From: an uncultured Nitrospirota bacterium
Lineage (GTDB): Bacteria > Nitrospirota > Nitrospiria > Nitrospirales > UBA8639
Direction: 5' to 3'
NCBI GenBank assembly: GCA_937139405.1
Contig: CAKZPV010000033.1
Coordinates: forward strand, 186,001 to 250,000
DNA length: 64,000 bases
This document shows, piece by piece, positions 17,661-25,774 of the stretch; position 1 is the first letter of the stretch; each line of letters begins with the position of its first letter. Under the pieces are notes generated by a model. The model was not told the origin of the DNA. It was given only the letters and a program-made list of their open reading frames with translations, and did no database searches. The translations under genes were made by a program, and so were the position numbers.

Positions 17661-18539
17661 TTGACTCAGAAATATTTTTGCCAAATAGATTTGAACGGTG
17701 AATATGATCGTTCCCATGAAATGACGTTGCAGGATTTGGCGGTTGTTCAAGATCTGGTTCGAACTCATTCTGCGATCGTGCTAGAAACGGAAAAAGTCTA
17801 TTTGGTGAAATCGCGTTTAGAGCCTCTTGCCAAGAGCGAGGGATTTGTGTCTTTAACTGAGTTGATACAGAAACTACGACAGTCTCCCTATGGGGTTTTA
17901 CATAAGAAAGTGGTTGAAGCGATGACTACGAATGAGACAAGTTTTTTTCGTGACTTAGTTCCATTTGAAGTTTTACGGAAACAGTTGCTTCCAGAAATAA
18001 TGGCTCGAAAAGCGACATCGAAACGTTTGAATATGTGGTGTGGTGCGAGCTCTAGTGGGCAAGAGCCCTATTCTGTCATGTTCACGATTTTAGAACATCT
18101 TCCTGAATTGCAAAATTGGGTGATTCAGTTTATTGCCACGGATATTTCTGAAGAAATGCTGGCCAAATGTCGAGCGGGTACATACAGTCAACTGGAAGTG
18201 AAACGAGGTCTTCCCGCCTCATTGTTAACAAGGTATTTCGTGAAAAAAGGGATGGGCTGGCAAATCCGAGAGGATATTCGCCGAAGGATTGATTTTAAAC
18301 GGATGAACTTGGCTGGACCATGGATTACGTTTCCGTCAATGGATTTAGTGTTTCTTCGCAATGTCATGATCTATTTTGATATGGAGACAAAAAAACAGAT
18401 ATTAGGAAACATTCGAAAAATTTTGAATCCGAATGGGTATGTGCTTTTGGGAGGATCAGAAACGACCTTGAATCTTGATGATAAGTACGAACGCGTCGAC
18501 TTTAGTGGTACCGCATGTTACCGAGTGAAGAAGGCATAG
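17661..18539 (+). CDS. cheR: Chemoreceptor methyltransferase CheR (second copy)
   Basis: 292 aa. The N-terminal CheR helical domain starts at MTLQDLAVVQDLV. The catalytic domain has CGASSSGQEPYSVMF, ATDISEEML and VFLRNVMIYFD. The frame begins with TTG at 17661 (GAGGA 11 nt upstream); an in-frame ATG at 17721 would remove 20 residues that are not part of the domain, so the start is uncertain. It is clearly divergent from the first CheR (ATNETSFFRD in place of STNKTDFFRE). Two CheR and two CheB proteins match the two CheA systems, though gene order does not show which pairs with which. Confidence 0.92.
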   Translation: MTQKYFCQIDLNGEYDRSHEMTLQDLAVVQDLVRTHSAIVLETEKVYLVKSRLEPLAKSEGFVSLTELIQKLRQSPYGVLHKKVVEAMTTNETSFFRDLVPFEVLRKQLLPEIMARKATSKRLNMWCGASSSGQEPYSVMFTILEHLPELQNWVIQFIATDISEEMLAKCRAGTYSQLEVKRGLPASLLTRYFVKKGMGWQIREDIRRRIDFKRMNLAGPWITFPSMDLVFLRNVMIYFDMETKKQILGNIRKILNPNGYVLLGGSETTLNLDDKYERVDFSGTACYRVKKA

Positions 18540-18550
18540 GAGAACTCCAT

Positions 18551-18833
18551 ATGCAATTTCTTGAAGAGAAAATTTTAGAAAAAACTGAAACGACATGGCA
18601 GTCAATGTTGATAGAGGATATTCACTTTCACGCCCTCCCGACTTTGATGGTTTTAGCCGAAGGACATTTCACCGGCGAAGTAGAAATTTCCTGAGCTCTG
18701 TCAGCTTTCATTGCTCTGTATGGAATCGATAACAGACGCACATTTGCGGATTCTGGGCATAGAAAATGTAAGTGAACTGGTTAATGATTGGCAGGAACAA
18801 CCGCTTGTTGTCTCCGTTTGGCAACGACAATAA
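18551..18833 (+). pseudogene. Possible frameshifted small gene after cheR
   Basis: A 47-codon frame starts at 18551 with AGGAG 8 nt upstream and ends at TGA 18692. Around that stop another frame, shifted by one position, continues (ATG at 18720) to TAA at 18831. Joined, they would give a protein of about 95 aa (start MQFLEEKILEK, middle HFTGEVEIS, end VVSVWQRQ). No family can be named; a loose likeness of the GxVxxSFPE area to CheX-type domains is speculative. It may be a decayed chemotaxis accessory gene, a sequencing error, or simply a short ORF followed by non-coding DNA. Confidence 0.35.
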
Positions 18834-18844
18834 AGACAAAACAA

Positions 18845-18936
18845 CGTAAGGAATAAGTAGTCAAGCGTGAATAATTAAGAAAGAAGAAGAGTTCAGAGTT
18901 TTCTTCCTTTGTGCTCCTTTCTTTCTTCAAGAAAAG
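18845..18936. repeat. Intergenic inverted repeat element before the PilZ gene
   Basis: A purine-rich arm (GTAAGGAATAAGTAGTC and onward) is followed by a pyrimidine-rich arm (TTTTCTTCCTTTGTGCTCC). The internal AAGAAAGAAGAAG can pair with CTTTCTTTCTTC. The PilZ gene's ribosome site follows within 20 bp. Confidence 0.4.
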
Positions 18937-18943
18937 GTGATGT

Positions 18944-19333
18944 ATGAGCGTTGAAGAGAATCATCGAGAGTTTACACGGGTGAAAGTGGCGATCCATGTT
19001 GAGTTGCGTATGGGGGGGGATGTGGTGATTCAGGGAGAGTTAGACAATGTCAGTTTGAATGGTCTCTTACTGCGCTGTGAAACGATGCTGCCTGAACACG
19101 CGCCATGTCGGATTTTTCTGCATTTGGATGGCGGACAAGGCGGTCCGACTATTGAGGCAGAAGGATTGGTGTCGCGGACGGAAACCCATAAGCTCGCGAT
19201 TCAATTTACGGAACTCATTGGTAATGACAGTGCCAATCATTTGCGAAATTTGGTGCTGTATAACAGTGGATCCCATGCAGGTCGAGTGGAAGAAGAGTTT
19301 GAGGCGCATGTAGGACTTTATCCTAAATCCTAA
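18944..19333 (+). CDS. PilZ-domain c-di-GMP receptor
   Basis: 129 aa PilZ domain. The c-di-GMP-binding RxxxR motif is R8-E-F-T-R12, and the second motif is the DNVSLNG stretch (consensus D/NxSxxG). A beta-barrel follows, with hydrophobic strands to about residue 105. There is no YcgR-N domain, so this is a single-domain adaptor. Together with the HD-GYP phosphodiesterase (20026) and GGDEF cyclase (46087) it completes synthesis, degradation and reception of c-di-GMP in the motility locus. A role in braking or steering the flagellar motor is plausible from context but not shown by the sequence. Confidence 0.85.
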   Translation: MSVEENHREFTRVKVAIHVELRMGGDVVIQGELDNVSLNGLLLRCETMLPEHAPCRIFLHLDGGQGGPTIEAEGLVSRTETHKLAIQFTELIGNDSANHLRNLVLYNSGSHAGRVEEEFEAHVGLYPKS

Positions 19334-19432
19334 GTGAGACGACGCAAGACAAGAGAAGTAGGGGTAAGCATGAAGAGTAAAAAAGAGGAAGAATAGAGTG
19401 CTTTTCTCTTTAGACCTGATGTTCCCAAATTT
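19334..19432. repeat. Intergenic heptamer-rich element after the PilZ gene
   Basis: A purine-rich run with AGTGAGACGACG at its start and GAAGAGTAAAAAAGAGG further on has a short pyrimidine arm (CTTTTCTCTTTAGACC) near 19410. The phase is looser than in the best copies. Confidence 0.4.
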
Positions 19433-19455
19433 TTTAGTAATCGTGAATTACTGCT

Positions 19456-19482
19456 TAATTTTTATTGAGGAAAGACCGATAT
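19456..19482 (+). promoter_or_regulatory. Candidate sigma-28 promoter before STAS gene
   Basis: TAAT (19456-19459), a 15-nt spacer and ACCGATAT (19475-19482) match the FliA consensus TAAA-N15-GCCGATAA at the core CGATA with the exact spacing. It lies 58 bp upstream of the STAS gene start. Confidence 0.4.
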
Positions 19483-19539
19483 TCTTAAAAGACATGGTGT
19501 GAGATTTGAGGCTTTTGGTTCGGAAAAAAGGAGCGGTTC

Positions 19540-19893
19540 ATGAATATTACACAAGATACAGTTAATGGGAAGAATATTCTTCACTTGGATGGACGATTTG
19601 ATTTTGGTGCGAGAAAAACTTTTAAAGAGGCCGTCGATCGGGTTGCTGAAGAGGGAAGTCCGGTTGTCTTAGACTTGGAAAACGTCGCGTTTGTGGATAG
19701 CTCAGCTTTAGGTCTACTTGTGATTTGCCATCAAAACCTTAAAAATAAGAACGTTTCCCTTTATTTGGTGAATCCGCAAACATATGTGAAGCAGGTCTTG
19801 GATTTAGCTAATATCGGAAAAATGATTCCAATCTATGAGACCTTGGCAGAACTTCCGAAAGGAAATCACATTCCTGCTGGCGCTCCTGTCTAG
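19540..19893 (+). CDS. STAS-domain anti-sigma factor antagonist (SpoIIAA/RsbV type)
   Basis: 117 aa single STAS domain with the canonical phosphorylation-site segment AFVDSSALGLLVI (serine around residue 57) and the C-terminal helix of the fold. It is closer to classical SpoIIAA/RsbV proteins than the STAS protein at 4580. It could be the alternative substrate of the REC-HATPase and REC-PP2C pair encoded at 1913-4107. It stands alone between a PilZ gene and an HD-GYP gene, with its own strong ribosome site (AAAGGAG) and a candidate sigma-28 promoter, suggesting late flagellar expression. Confidence 0.88.
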   Translation: MNITQDTVNGKNILHLDGRFDFGARKTFKEAVDRVAEEGSPVVLDLENVAFVDSSALGLLVICHQNLKNKNVSLYLVNPQTYVKQVLDLANIGKMIPIYETLAELPKGNHIPAGAPV

Positions 19894-20025
19894 TTTTCTC
19901 TTCCTGGCGGAGGGCTAAAGGTTTTGTGTGTCAGTTGGAGATGTCCATTTCTGTCAGATTCTCTCTTTCATTCATTTCTTTAGCACACATGTTTTTTGTT
20001 CATAACGGTAAATTGGTGATGTGGT

Positions 20026-21345
20026 ATGCCCAGTCGGTCTGAGTCCACAGTTACTCCTTCGAATAGTTCCCTTCAACGTATTTCTACTAGTCAATTACGA
20101 CCCGGTATGTTTCTGGTTCGGGTCCTTGATTCGTGGTGGAAGTCTCCCTTCTTTGTCCATCGGCGTTTGCTGAATTCTCCTACTGACGTTCAACAACTTA
20201 TGAGTTCCGGTATTCGAGAAGTAGAAATCGATACGTCTTTGGGTGTGAAGATATCAGGTCTAGTCTCTGAGGGAGGTATGACAGACGAGACTGAAAACCA
20301 GACCATCACTTGTAATCATAATGATTCTAGCGCGGATGAACCCTTCGTTGCTTCCGTAAGTTTAGAATCTTCCCTGGATTCCGAACCCTGCTCACAGGAG
20401 TCAAAAAACCGAGAAGAAGTCGTTCAATTGCGTGATGCGGCAATCGCCGCGATGGAAGGCGCTTTTGAAGGGGTGAAGTCTGGTCAACCTCTTTCTCAAC
20501 CGACAATTCATGGCGCAGCGCAAGCTCTGGTTCAAAAAACGCTGGCGAATCCTTCCCTTGTTGCAGAAATCTTGCTGATCGATTCTCTGAAACAATGCGA
20601 TAAAACGCTCTATGCGCATGTCGTGGATACAGCTGTGTACTCCATTCTGGTCGGTCTGCAATTAGGATGGGATGAAGGGAAATTAGAGCGCGTAGGCGTT
20701 GCTGGATTATTGCACGATGTTGGATATATCCGTCTACCTCAGAATGTGGTGAAAGCCCATTGGGAGGGAAGACATGATGCCGTGTTGTTACAGAAACATG
20801 TCGTGATGGGTGAGACGTTAATGAAGCGTCAAACGGAATTTTCTGAAGATATTCTGCGAATGGTGAGAGAGCATCATGCCTATCAAGATGGGTCTGGGTA
20901 TCCTGAAGGAGAGGGGGGTGCCTTGCTTTCGGATTCAGGCCAACTCATAGGTATTGTGGATTACTTTGATGAATTAATCACAGTCGGCGGGCCTTCAGGA
21001 GCGATCCCCGTGGCTTTAGCCATTCGACGACTCTATCAAGAAGCGCAGAAGGGGAAATTCTCTACATTTTATATTGAAGCGATGATTCGAATAATGGGTG
21101 TGTTTCCTGTTGGCACGGTAGTGCAACTGTCCACAGGTGAGCAGGCCGTTGTTGTGAAACAACATCCAGAGTTCGGACTAAAACCTTTGGTGAAAATCTT
21201 TCGTAATTTACATGGCAAGATGCTTGATGAGCCACAGATTTGCGATTTAGCGAAGGATGCCAACTTGGGACATGATATGAGTGTTGCCAAAGTGTTGGAC
21301 CCCACAGAATATGTTCTCGATCTTCAGGAGTATTTTGAATCGTGA
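20026..21345 (+). CDS. HD-GYP c-di-GMP phosphodiesterase with DUF3391 N-terminus
   Basis: 439 aa. A DUF3391-like N-terminal region (RISTSQLRPGMFL to about 80) is followed by an HD-GYP hydrolase domain at about 170-350. Metal-binding signatures include H230-D231 in GLLHDVGYIRLP and the REHHAYQDGSGYP segment with G291-Y292-P293. This family hydrolyses c-di-GMP to pGpG or GMP. It overlaps the hybrid kinase gene downstream (stop TGA within GTGATG), so the two are translationally coupled and probably act in one pathway. Lowering c-di-GMP favours motility, consistent with its place in a flagellar cluster. Confidence 0.9.
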   Translation: MPSRSESTVTPSNSSLQRISTSQLRPGMFLVRVLDSWWKSPFFVHRRLLNSPTDVQQLMSSGIREVEIDTSLGVKISGLVSEGGMTDETENQTITCNHNDSSADEPFVASVSLESSLDSEPCSQESKNREEVVQLRDAAIAAMEGAFEGVKSGQPLSQPTIHGAAQALVQKTLANPSLVAEILLIDSLKQCDKTLYAHVVDTAVYSILVGLQLGWDEGKLERVGVAGLLHDVGYIRLPQNVVKAHWEGRHDAVLLQKHVVMGETLMKRQTEFSEDILRMVREHHAYQDGSGYPEGEGGALLSDSGQLIGIVDYFDELITVGGPSGAIPVALAIRRLYQEAQKGKFSTFYIEAMIRIMGVFPVGTVVQLSTGEQAVVVKQHPEFGLKPLVKIFRNLHGKMLDEPQICDLAKDANLGHDMSVAKVLDPTEYVLDLQEYFES

Positions 21346-24308
21346 TGTGGAGTAACCCAGCTCTTCTCCAAGTGCTATGGGATGGCCTTATGGTCGGTGC
21401 TTGTGTGGTTGATGATGAGGGGCTAGTGACACAAATGAATGTTGCGGGCTCGCGTCTTTTAGGTTGGGGTGCGATCTGCCCAACCAAGATTTTTTTTGAG
21501 GAAGTGTTTGATCGTTCTGCCCTTGGGGAGGATGAGTTACCAACGGGGCAGTCGCTTTTGGATAGACTTAAGGAAAAAAAGATTGTCTGGTTCCCTAGGA
21601 TACGTCTGTGCTGTCGACAAGAAACATGGTCCTGGGTCGAACTCAAGGGCATAGCCGTTGAAGATGGCGAAAGGATTCAATTCCTCTTTCTGTTTCGGGA
21701 TCTTAGCTCGGAAGCTCAATTAACAGAGGAATTTAGTCGGTTAGCTTCTATTCCAGAAGAAAGTCCTTTTCCCATTATTGAGATTGATGCAGTAGGACAT
21801 TTGTTGTATGCCAACCCTTCCATGGTGCGTTTAATGGAAGACGCGCAGATCGGTGAAGATGGATTTACCACAGCCCTGCCAGATCATTTTCCAGACCTAG
21901 CCACCCGATGTTTTGCTCAAGGACATCTAGAATCCAACATTGAAGTGCGAGTGGGCGAGAAACATTATTCTTGGTCTTTTTCCTCTCATCCCGAACTTGG
22001 ACGTCTTCGCGGCTATGGCATAGATATTACTGATTCAAAGCTGGCTTCCGCTGAATTGTCAGCATTTGCAGAGACGTTGGAATACAAAAACCAGGAATTG
22101 GATCAAGCTTTGATGAAGGCCGAAGCCGCCACTCGAGCAAAGGCCGCGTTTCTTGCCACCATGAGTCATGAAATTCGGACACCTCTCAATGGTGTGATTG
22201 GGATGGCTGAGCTACTGTTGAATTCGACTTTGGATGTGGAACAGCAGGAATGCACGAAGATTATTCGAAAGTCGGGTGAAGGGTTACTGTCAATTATTAA
22301 TGACATTTTAGATTTTTCGAAAATTGAATCTGGCCATATGGCATTAGAAACAATTGGCTTTAATCCTTTGGTGCTCGTCGAAGAAGTCTTGGATTTGTTT
22401 TCTGAACGAGCCTTTCAGAAGAGATTGGATTTGGCCGCCTATGTGTCACCCACGGTTCCTTCAAATCTTTTAGGTGATCCGCATCGGTTGCGACAAATTT
22501 TGTGTAATTTTGTTTCAAATGCCCTCAAATTTACGAGTCATGGTTCTGTGCTGATCGAAGTCGCATGGCTCCCTGTTTGTGAGAAAACAGTCATTGTTGC
22601 TGACGTAACGCGCACTGGACCCTATGGGTCGGCATCGGATGGCCACATGCGTTTTACCGTGAGAGATACGGGGATTGGAATATCTCAGTCTGTTCAAGGG
22701 AAAATCTTTCAAGTCTTCACGCAAGCCGATAGTTCTATGAGTAGGAAATTTGGTGGATCAGGATTGGGCTTGGCGATTTGTAAACAATTGGCAGAACTGA
22801 TGAATGGAACCGTCGGAGTTGAGAGTCAGATGGGAATTGGGACAGCCTTTTGGTGCGACCTTCCTTTCTTGCTTTCCTCGATGTCTGTGGATATGCCAGT
22901 TGAGCCGACATTAAGTAATCATCAAGATATTCTCGTGTGCTCTATGTCGGATGCTTCGACAGACGTCCTGTCTCGCTATTTGAACGATCGGGGTATGCGG
23001 GTAGTCCGAGTTGAGCACGTAAGGGACGCGGTGGAATTTTTAGAACATAAACAACCCTCCGTTTCTGATGTGTTGGGAGTCATTATGGGGCGAGAAGCGA
23101 GCGATGAAGCCTGGCGATCATGGCTCAAGGCTGTGCGGTCATCTTTCCTCACGAATGTAAAAATATGGAATTTGACACCTTTTTGGTTGCGGAATGGCAT
23201 GGCAGACTCATCTTTCACATTTGATGATGTGATTACATTACCCATTCATCGCGAGCAATTGTATAACACGTTGTTTCATTCATTGAATGGGCTTGTGGAC
23301 AAGAATGTGATTGATAAAGAGGAAGAGTGTGATATTTCACAGTGTGATTCAGAACAGGTCCATGCTGAACATTGGTCTCAAGGCGACAATCATCATGATG
23401 AAAAATTAGGTCCTTCAATCTTGATTGTTGACGATAATCCAGTCAATCAAAAAGTTGCTGCTGGGTTATTCAGGAAATTGGGTTGCGAGGTCTATGTTGC
23501 TGAATCAGGGAATCAGGCACTGAGTCTAGTTCAAGAACATCCGGTCGATGTCGTGATGATGGATTGGGAAATACCTGGGATGGATGGTTTTGACACAGCT
23601 CGAGCTATTCGAGAATTAGAAAATGCGCATCGCCTGAAACCGAGGAGTTTGTTACATCACAATCCAGATGAAGCAAAGGCTCTTCCTTGCGCACGTCTTC
23701 CCATTGTAGGCATGACGGCTCACGGGCATTCTGATCGGAATCCCTCTCGTTGGGAACAGGTGATGGATGATTGTATAGGCAAACCTTTTCATTTGCAGGA
23801 TTTGGCTCACGTCCTTGAGCGATGGGTTGGGTATGGGGTTCGAGCTGGAGTGTCACACCTTTCATCAGGGAAGGCTTGTTTACAGAAGAATTTGAACATG
23901 GATCACACCGTTCAACCTCTGACGGTGGTGCATGACGTGGAAGACCAGCAGGCACTGTGTGAGCTCTACGATTATTCGGCAGTCCTGGAGAGCTTGGCAG
24001 GCGATGAAGCCTTGTTACATTCGCTCTTTGAAATTTTTCTGGAAACTGGCCCTCGTGTAATAAAGAGCTTAGGAGAAGCCATTGTTTCCGAGAATCGGCA
24101 AGAAGTCCAACGTCATATACATCAATTGAAAGGTTCGTTATTTGCCTTAAACGCCTCTCGCCAGGCCGCCGTCGCAGAGCGGCTTGAAGTCGAAGCGTCT
24201 GTGGCCTTGTTTGCGGTGCTTCAACATGAATTTGAAGAAATGGAACATGAGATGAAAGCATTATCCACATTATTTAGGAAAATACTGTTAGAAAGTAGAA
24301 AGAAGTGA
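21345..24308 (+). CDS. Hybrid sensor histidine kinase (PAS-PAS-HisKA-HATPase-REC-Hpt)
   Basis: 987 aa. Two PAS-like regions (about 5-120 and 125-235) precede a HisKA box with the phospho-accepting His near residue 275 (TMSHEIRTPLNG). A HATPase with GGSGLGLAICKQL follows, then a receiver-like region without the usual Asp (about 530-640). A functional receiver has Asp near 740 (VVMMDWEIPGMDG), and an Hpt domain has His near 926 (HIHQLKGSLFALN). No membrane segment is visible, so it is probably cytoplasmic. It may pass phosphate via its Hpt to a stand-alone regulator such as the REC-PP2C or REC-HATPase proteins. ATG at 21345 is used; GTG at 21342 is possible. It is coupled to the HD-GYP gene. 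Confidence 0.9.
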   Translation: MWSNPALLQVLWDGLMVGACVVDDEGLVTQMNVAGSRLLGWGAICPTKIFFEEVFDRSALGEDELPTGQSLLDRLKEKKIVWFPRIRLCCRQETWSWVELKGIAVEDGERIQFLFLFRDLSSEAQLTEEFSRLASIPEESPFPIIEIDAVGHLLYANPSMVRLMEDAQIGEDGFTTALPDHFPDLATRCFAQGHLESNIEVRVGEKHYSWSFSSHPELGRLRGYGIDITDSKLASAELSAFAETLEYKNQELDQALMKAEAATRAKAAFLATMSHEIRTPLNGVIGMAELLLNSTLDVEQQECTKIIRKSGEGLLSIINDILDFSKIESGHMALETIGFNPLVLVEEVLDLFSERAFQKRLDLAAYVSPTVPSNLLGDPHRLRQILCNFVSNALKFTSHGSVLIEVAWLPVCEKTVIVADVTRTGPYGSASDGHMRFTVRDTGIGISQSVQGKIFQVFTQADSSMSRKFGGSGLGLAICKQLAELMNGTVGVESQMGIGTAFWCDLPFLLSSMSVDMPVEPTLSNHQDILVCSMSDASTDVLSRYLNDRGMRVVRVEHVRDAVEFLEHKQPSVSDVLGVIMGREASDEAWRSWLKAVRSSFLTNVKIWNLTPFWLRNGMADSSFTFDDVITLPIHREQLYNTLFHSLNGLVDKNVIDKEEECDISQCDSEQVHAEHWSQGDNHHDEKLGPSILIVDDNPVNQKVAAGLFRKLGCEVYVAESGNQALSLVQEHPVDVVMMDWEIPGMDGFDTARAIRELENAHRLKPRSLLHHNPDEAKALPCARLPIVGMTAHGHSDRNPSRWEQVMDDCIGKPFHLQDLAHVLERWVGYGVRAGVSHLSSGKACLQKNLNMDHTVQPLTVVHDVEDQQALCELYDYSAVLESLAGDEALLHSLFEIFLETGPRVIKSLGEAIVSENRQEVQRHIHQLKGSLFALNASRQAAVAERLEVEASVALFAVLQHEFEEMEHEMKALSTLFRKILLESRKK

Positions 24309-24428
24309 AAATTCAATAATAAGTAGTTAGGAGTAAGTAATGAGTGGCGTGAAAGATAACAAGAGCTTTGAAATGTTCTCTTATTATTTTCCATTGCTCT
24401 CTCATTATTGGCTATTTTTCACTGGGTT
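24303..24428. repeat. Intergenic heptamer-derived inverted repeat, well preserved
   Basis: The left arm (about 24304-24364) contains AGTTAGG and AGTAAGT units in 7-nt phase. The right arm (24379-24420) reads CTCTTATTATTTTCC and onward, and pairs closely with the left part GATAACAAGAG. A 62-codon open frame across it is an artefact of the repeat. Confidence 0.6.
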
Positions 24429-24541
24429 TTTGGAGATTAGAGATAACAAAATTTCTAGTATCTGCAAAAAAGTCTTAAGTTTTCAAAATATCAGTCCGAT
24501 ACGTGAAACATTATTGGCCAAACTCTAATGAGGGTATTACG

Positions 24542-24769
24542 ATGAAAGATTTGCTGACGTTAAGTGAAGTGTCCACATTCTTGAAAGTGCCGAAGTCGAC
24601 TATTTACAAATTAGCGCGTGAACGCCGACTTCCTGGTCATAAAGTTGGGAAACATTGGCGATTTGTGCGGGAAGAAATTGAAGCCTGGGTTCAAAATGCT
24701 GGAGCCGATGAATCAATGGTTGGGGCGGCTGTCGGAAATAGCAGTCGTGACCGGTTTAGTTTGAATTAA
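24542..24769 (+). CDS. Small excisionase-type (HTH_17/MerR-like) DNA-binding protein
   Basis: 75 aa from ATG 24542 (GAGGG 8 nt upstream); an earlier ATG at 24503 would add 13 unrelated residues. The helix-turn-helix is of the excisionase/SinR-like HTH_17 type: LLTLSEVSTFLKVPKSTIYKLARE, then a wing with GHKVGKHWRFVREEIEAWV. A 20-residue hydrophilic tail follows. No integrase or phage gene is nearby, so it is more likely a small regulator than a true excisionase. It stands alone between the hybrid kinase and the second cheY, flanked by non-coding DNA; its targets are unknown. Confidence 0.8.
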   Translation: MKDLLTLSEVSTFLKVPKSTIYKLARERRLPGHKVGKHWRFVREEIEAWVQNAGADESMVGAAVGNSSRDRFSLN

Positions 24770-25313
24770 TCGCCTCTTCCTTATCATATCGATTCCTTGA
24801 ATTTTATATCACAGCTGCGTGATTCGAGGCCTCAAGCATACTCATCGACGGTCCCAATTCTGAGGAGAGGATGCCTCAGTCTGGGGCGTCGGTCAAAGTG
24901 GTTTCTCACCGTTTGCCTGCCAGTCTCTACTATATCTGAGTTATGTGCGCGGAAGGGCCTGATTCATGTCTTTTCTTTTACGTACGTAACCTCATGAGCC
25001 ATGCACTTGCCTCGAATCTCATTGTGAATGAGTTGCCAAAGCTCTTCGTCGATTTCCTTTTCGGTGCTTACGAGTATCAGTTATCCGCCATAAATCAATC
25101 CTACCGAGAAAAATCAGATGGACTGATCAAACAATCATTCGCAAAGAAACATTTTCGAACAGACATCTAAAGAATGCGATTGAAATGACCGAATTTCTCT
25201 GTACCGCATGTGTTTATTACTTTTGAATTGTGATCAGTTCATTGTACATCTATTAATTATTTTCAGGGAAACTCTCAGAGGGGAGTCTAGCTCTGAGTGG
25301 TAAGGAGTTCAGC
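24770..25313. other. 544-bp non-coding stretch before cheY of system 2
   Basis: No supported gene. Two plus-strand frames of 66 and 75 codons overlap each other, lack ribosome sites and have no domain. A hairpin with CTGAGG and CCTCAG arms lies near 24860-24880, and a second one sits just before the cheY ribosome site (listed separately). A promoter for the large cheY-cheZ-cheA operon should be here, but no clear sigma-28 or sigma-54 match was found. Confidence 0.5.
25274..25307 (+). promoter_or_regulatory. Leader hairpin next to the cheY ribosome site, possible CsrA target
   Basis: CTCAGAG (25274-25280) and CTCTGAG (25291-25297) form a perfect 7-bp stem. The 10-nt loop begins GGGAG, so GGA is exposed, as in CsrA-binding hairpins. 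A second GGA lies in the adjacent ribosome site TAAGGAG (25301-25307). The two-site arrangement is typical of CsrA-repressed leaders, and csrA is in this window. This is an inference from pattern only. Confidence 0.35.
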
Positions 25314-25724
25314 ATGAGTATGATTGATACCAGTCTTAAAGTCTTAGTAGTTGACGATATGTCGACAATGCGGCGGATCGTGAAGAATGTGCTCAAACAA
25401 ATTGGGTTTTCAGACATGGTTGAAGCCGAAAATGGGCAAGATGCGTTGAATAAACTCAAAGCTGCGGATGCGGGCATTGGTTTAGTGGTGTCGGATTGGA
25501 ATATGCCAGTTATGCAAGGCATTGAATTGTTGCGGGCAGTGCGTGCCGACTCAGATCTGAAGCATCTCCCATTCTTAATGGTGACTGCGGAAGCCCAAAA
25601 AGAAAATATTATTGAAGCGGTTCAAGCCGGGGTCAGCAACTATGTAGTGAAACCCTTTACCGCTGAAGCCCTACAGGAAAAATTAGAGAAAATCTTCGCC
25701 AATCTTAAAACAGCCAAAGCTTAA
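25314..25724 (+). CDS. cheY: Chemotaxis response regulator CheY (system 2)
   Basis: 136 aa receiver close to enterobacterial-type Che[17 protein letters not shown], phosphoacceptor D61 in [12 protein letters not shown], Thr in MVTAEA and Lys in YVVKPFT. It leads the cheY-cheZ-cheA block, the classical arrangement for a motor-controlling CheY with its own phosphatase. Compared with the CheY at 6199 it keeps the motif pattern recognised by FliM and CheZ in proteobacterial systems, so it is the stronger candidate for direct motor control. It has a strong AAGGAG site. Confidence 0.94.
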   Translation: MSMIDTSLKVLVVDDMSTMRRIVKNVLKQIGFSDMVEAENGQDALNKLKAADAGIGLVVSDWNMPVMQGIELLRAVRADSDLKHLPFLMVTAEAQKENIIEAVQAGVSNYVVKPFTAEALQEKLEKIFANLKTAKA

Positions 25725-25774
25725 ATTCGATTGCCAGTGAATGGTATTGATCTCAATGGATGAAGGAGAAATCT

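Noticed and set aside
18692-18694. TGA in the small gene after cheR read as selenocysteine or a recoded codon
   Set aside because: The continuing reading is in another frame and the same frame soon meets a further stop; a frameshift or chance explains it better.
21062-21652. Long minus-strand frame across the HD-GYP/hybrid kinase junction (also 23605-24270 and 11012-11395)
   Set aside because: They lie entirely opposite well-supported genes, with no ribosome site or domain; shadows of codon usage.
24943-25170. 75-codon plus-strand frame before cheY of system 2
   Set aside because: Overlaps another equally poor frame, has no ribosome site and no recognisable pattern.
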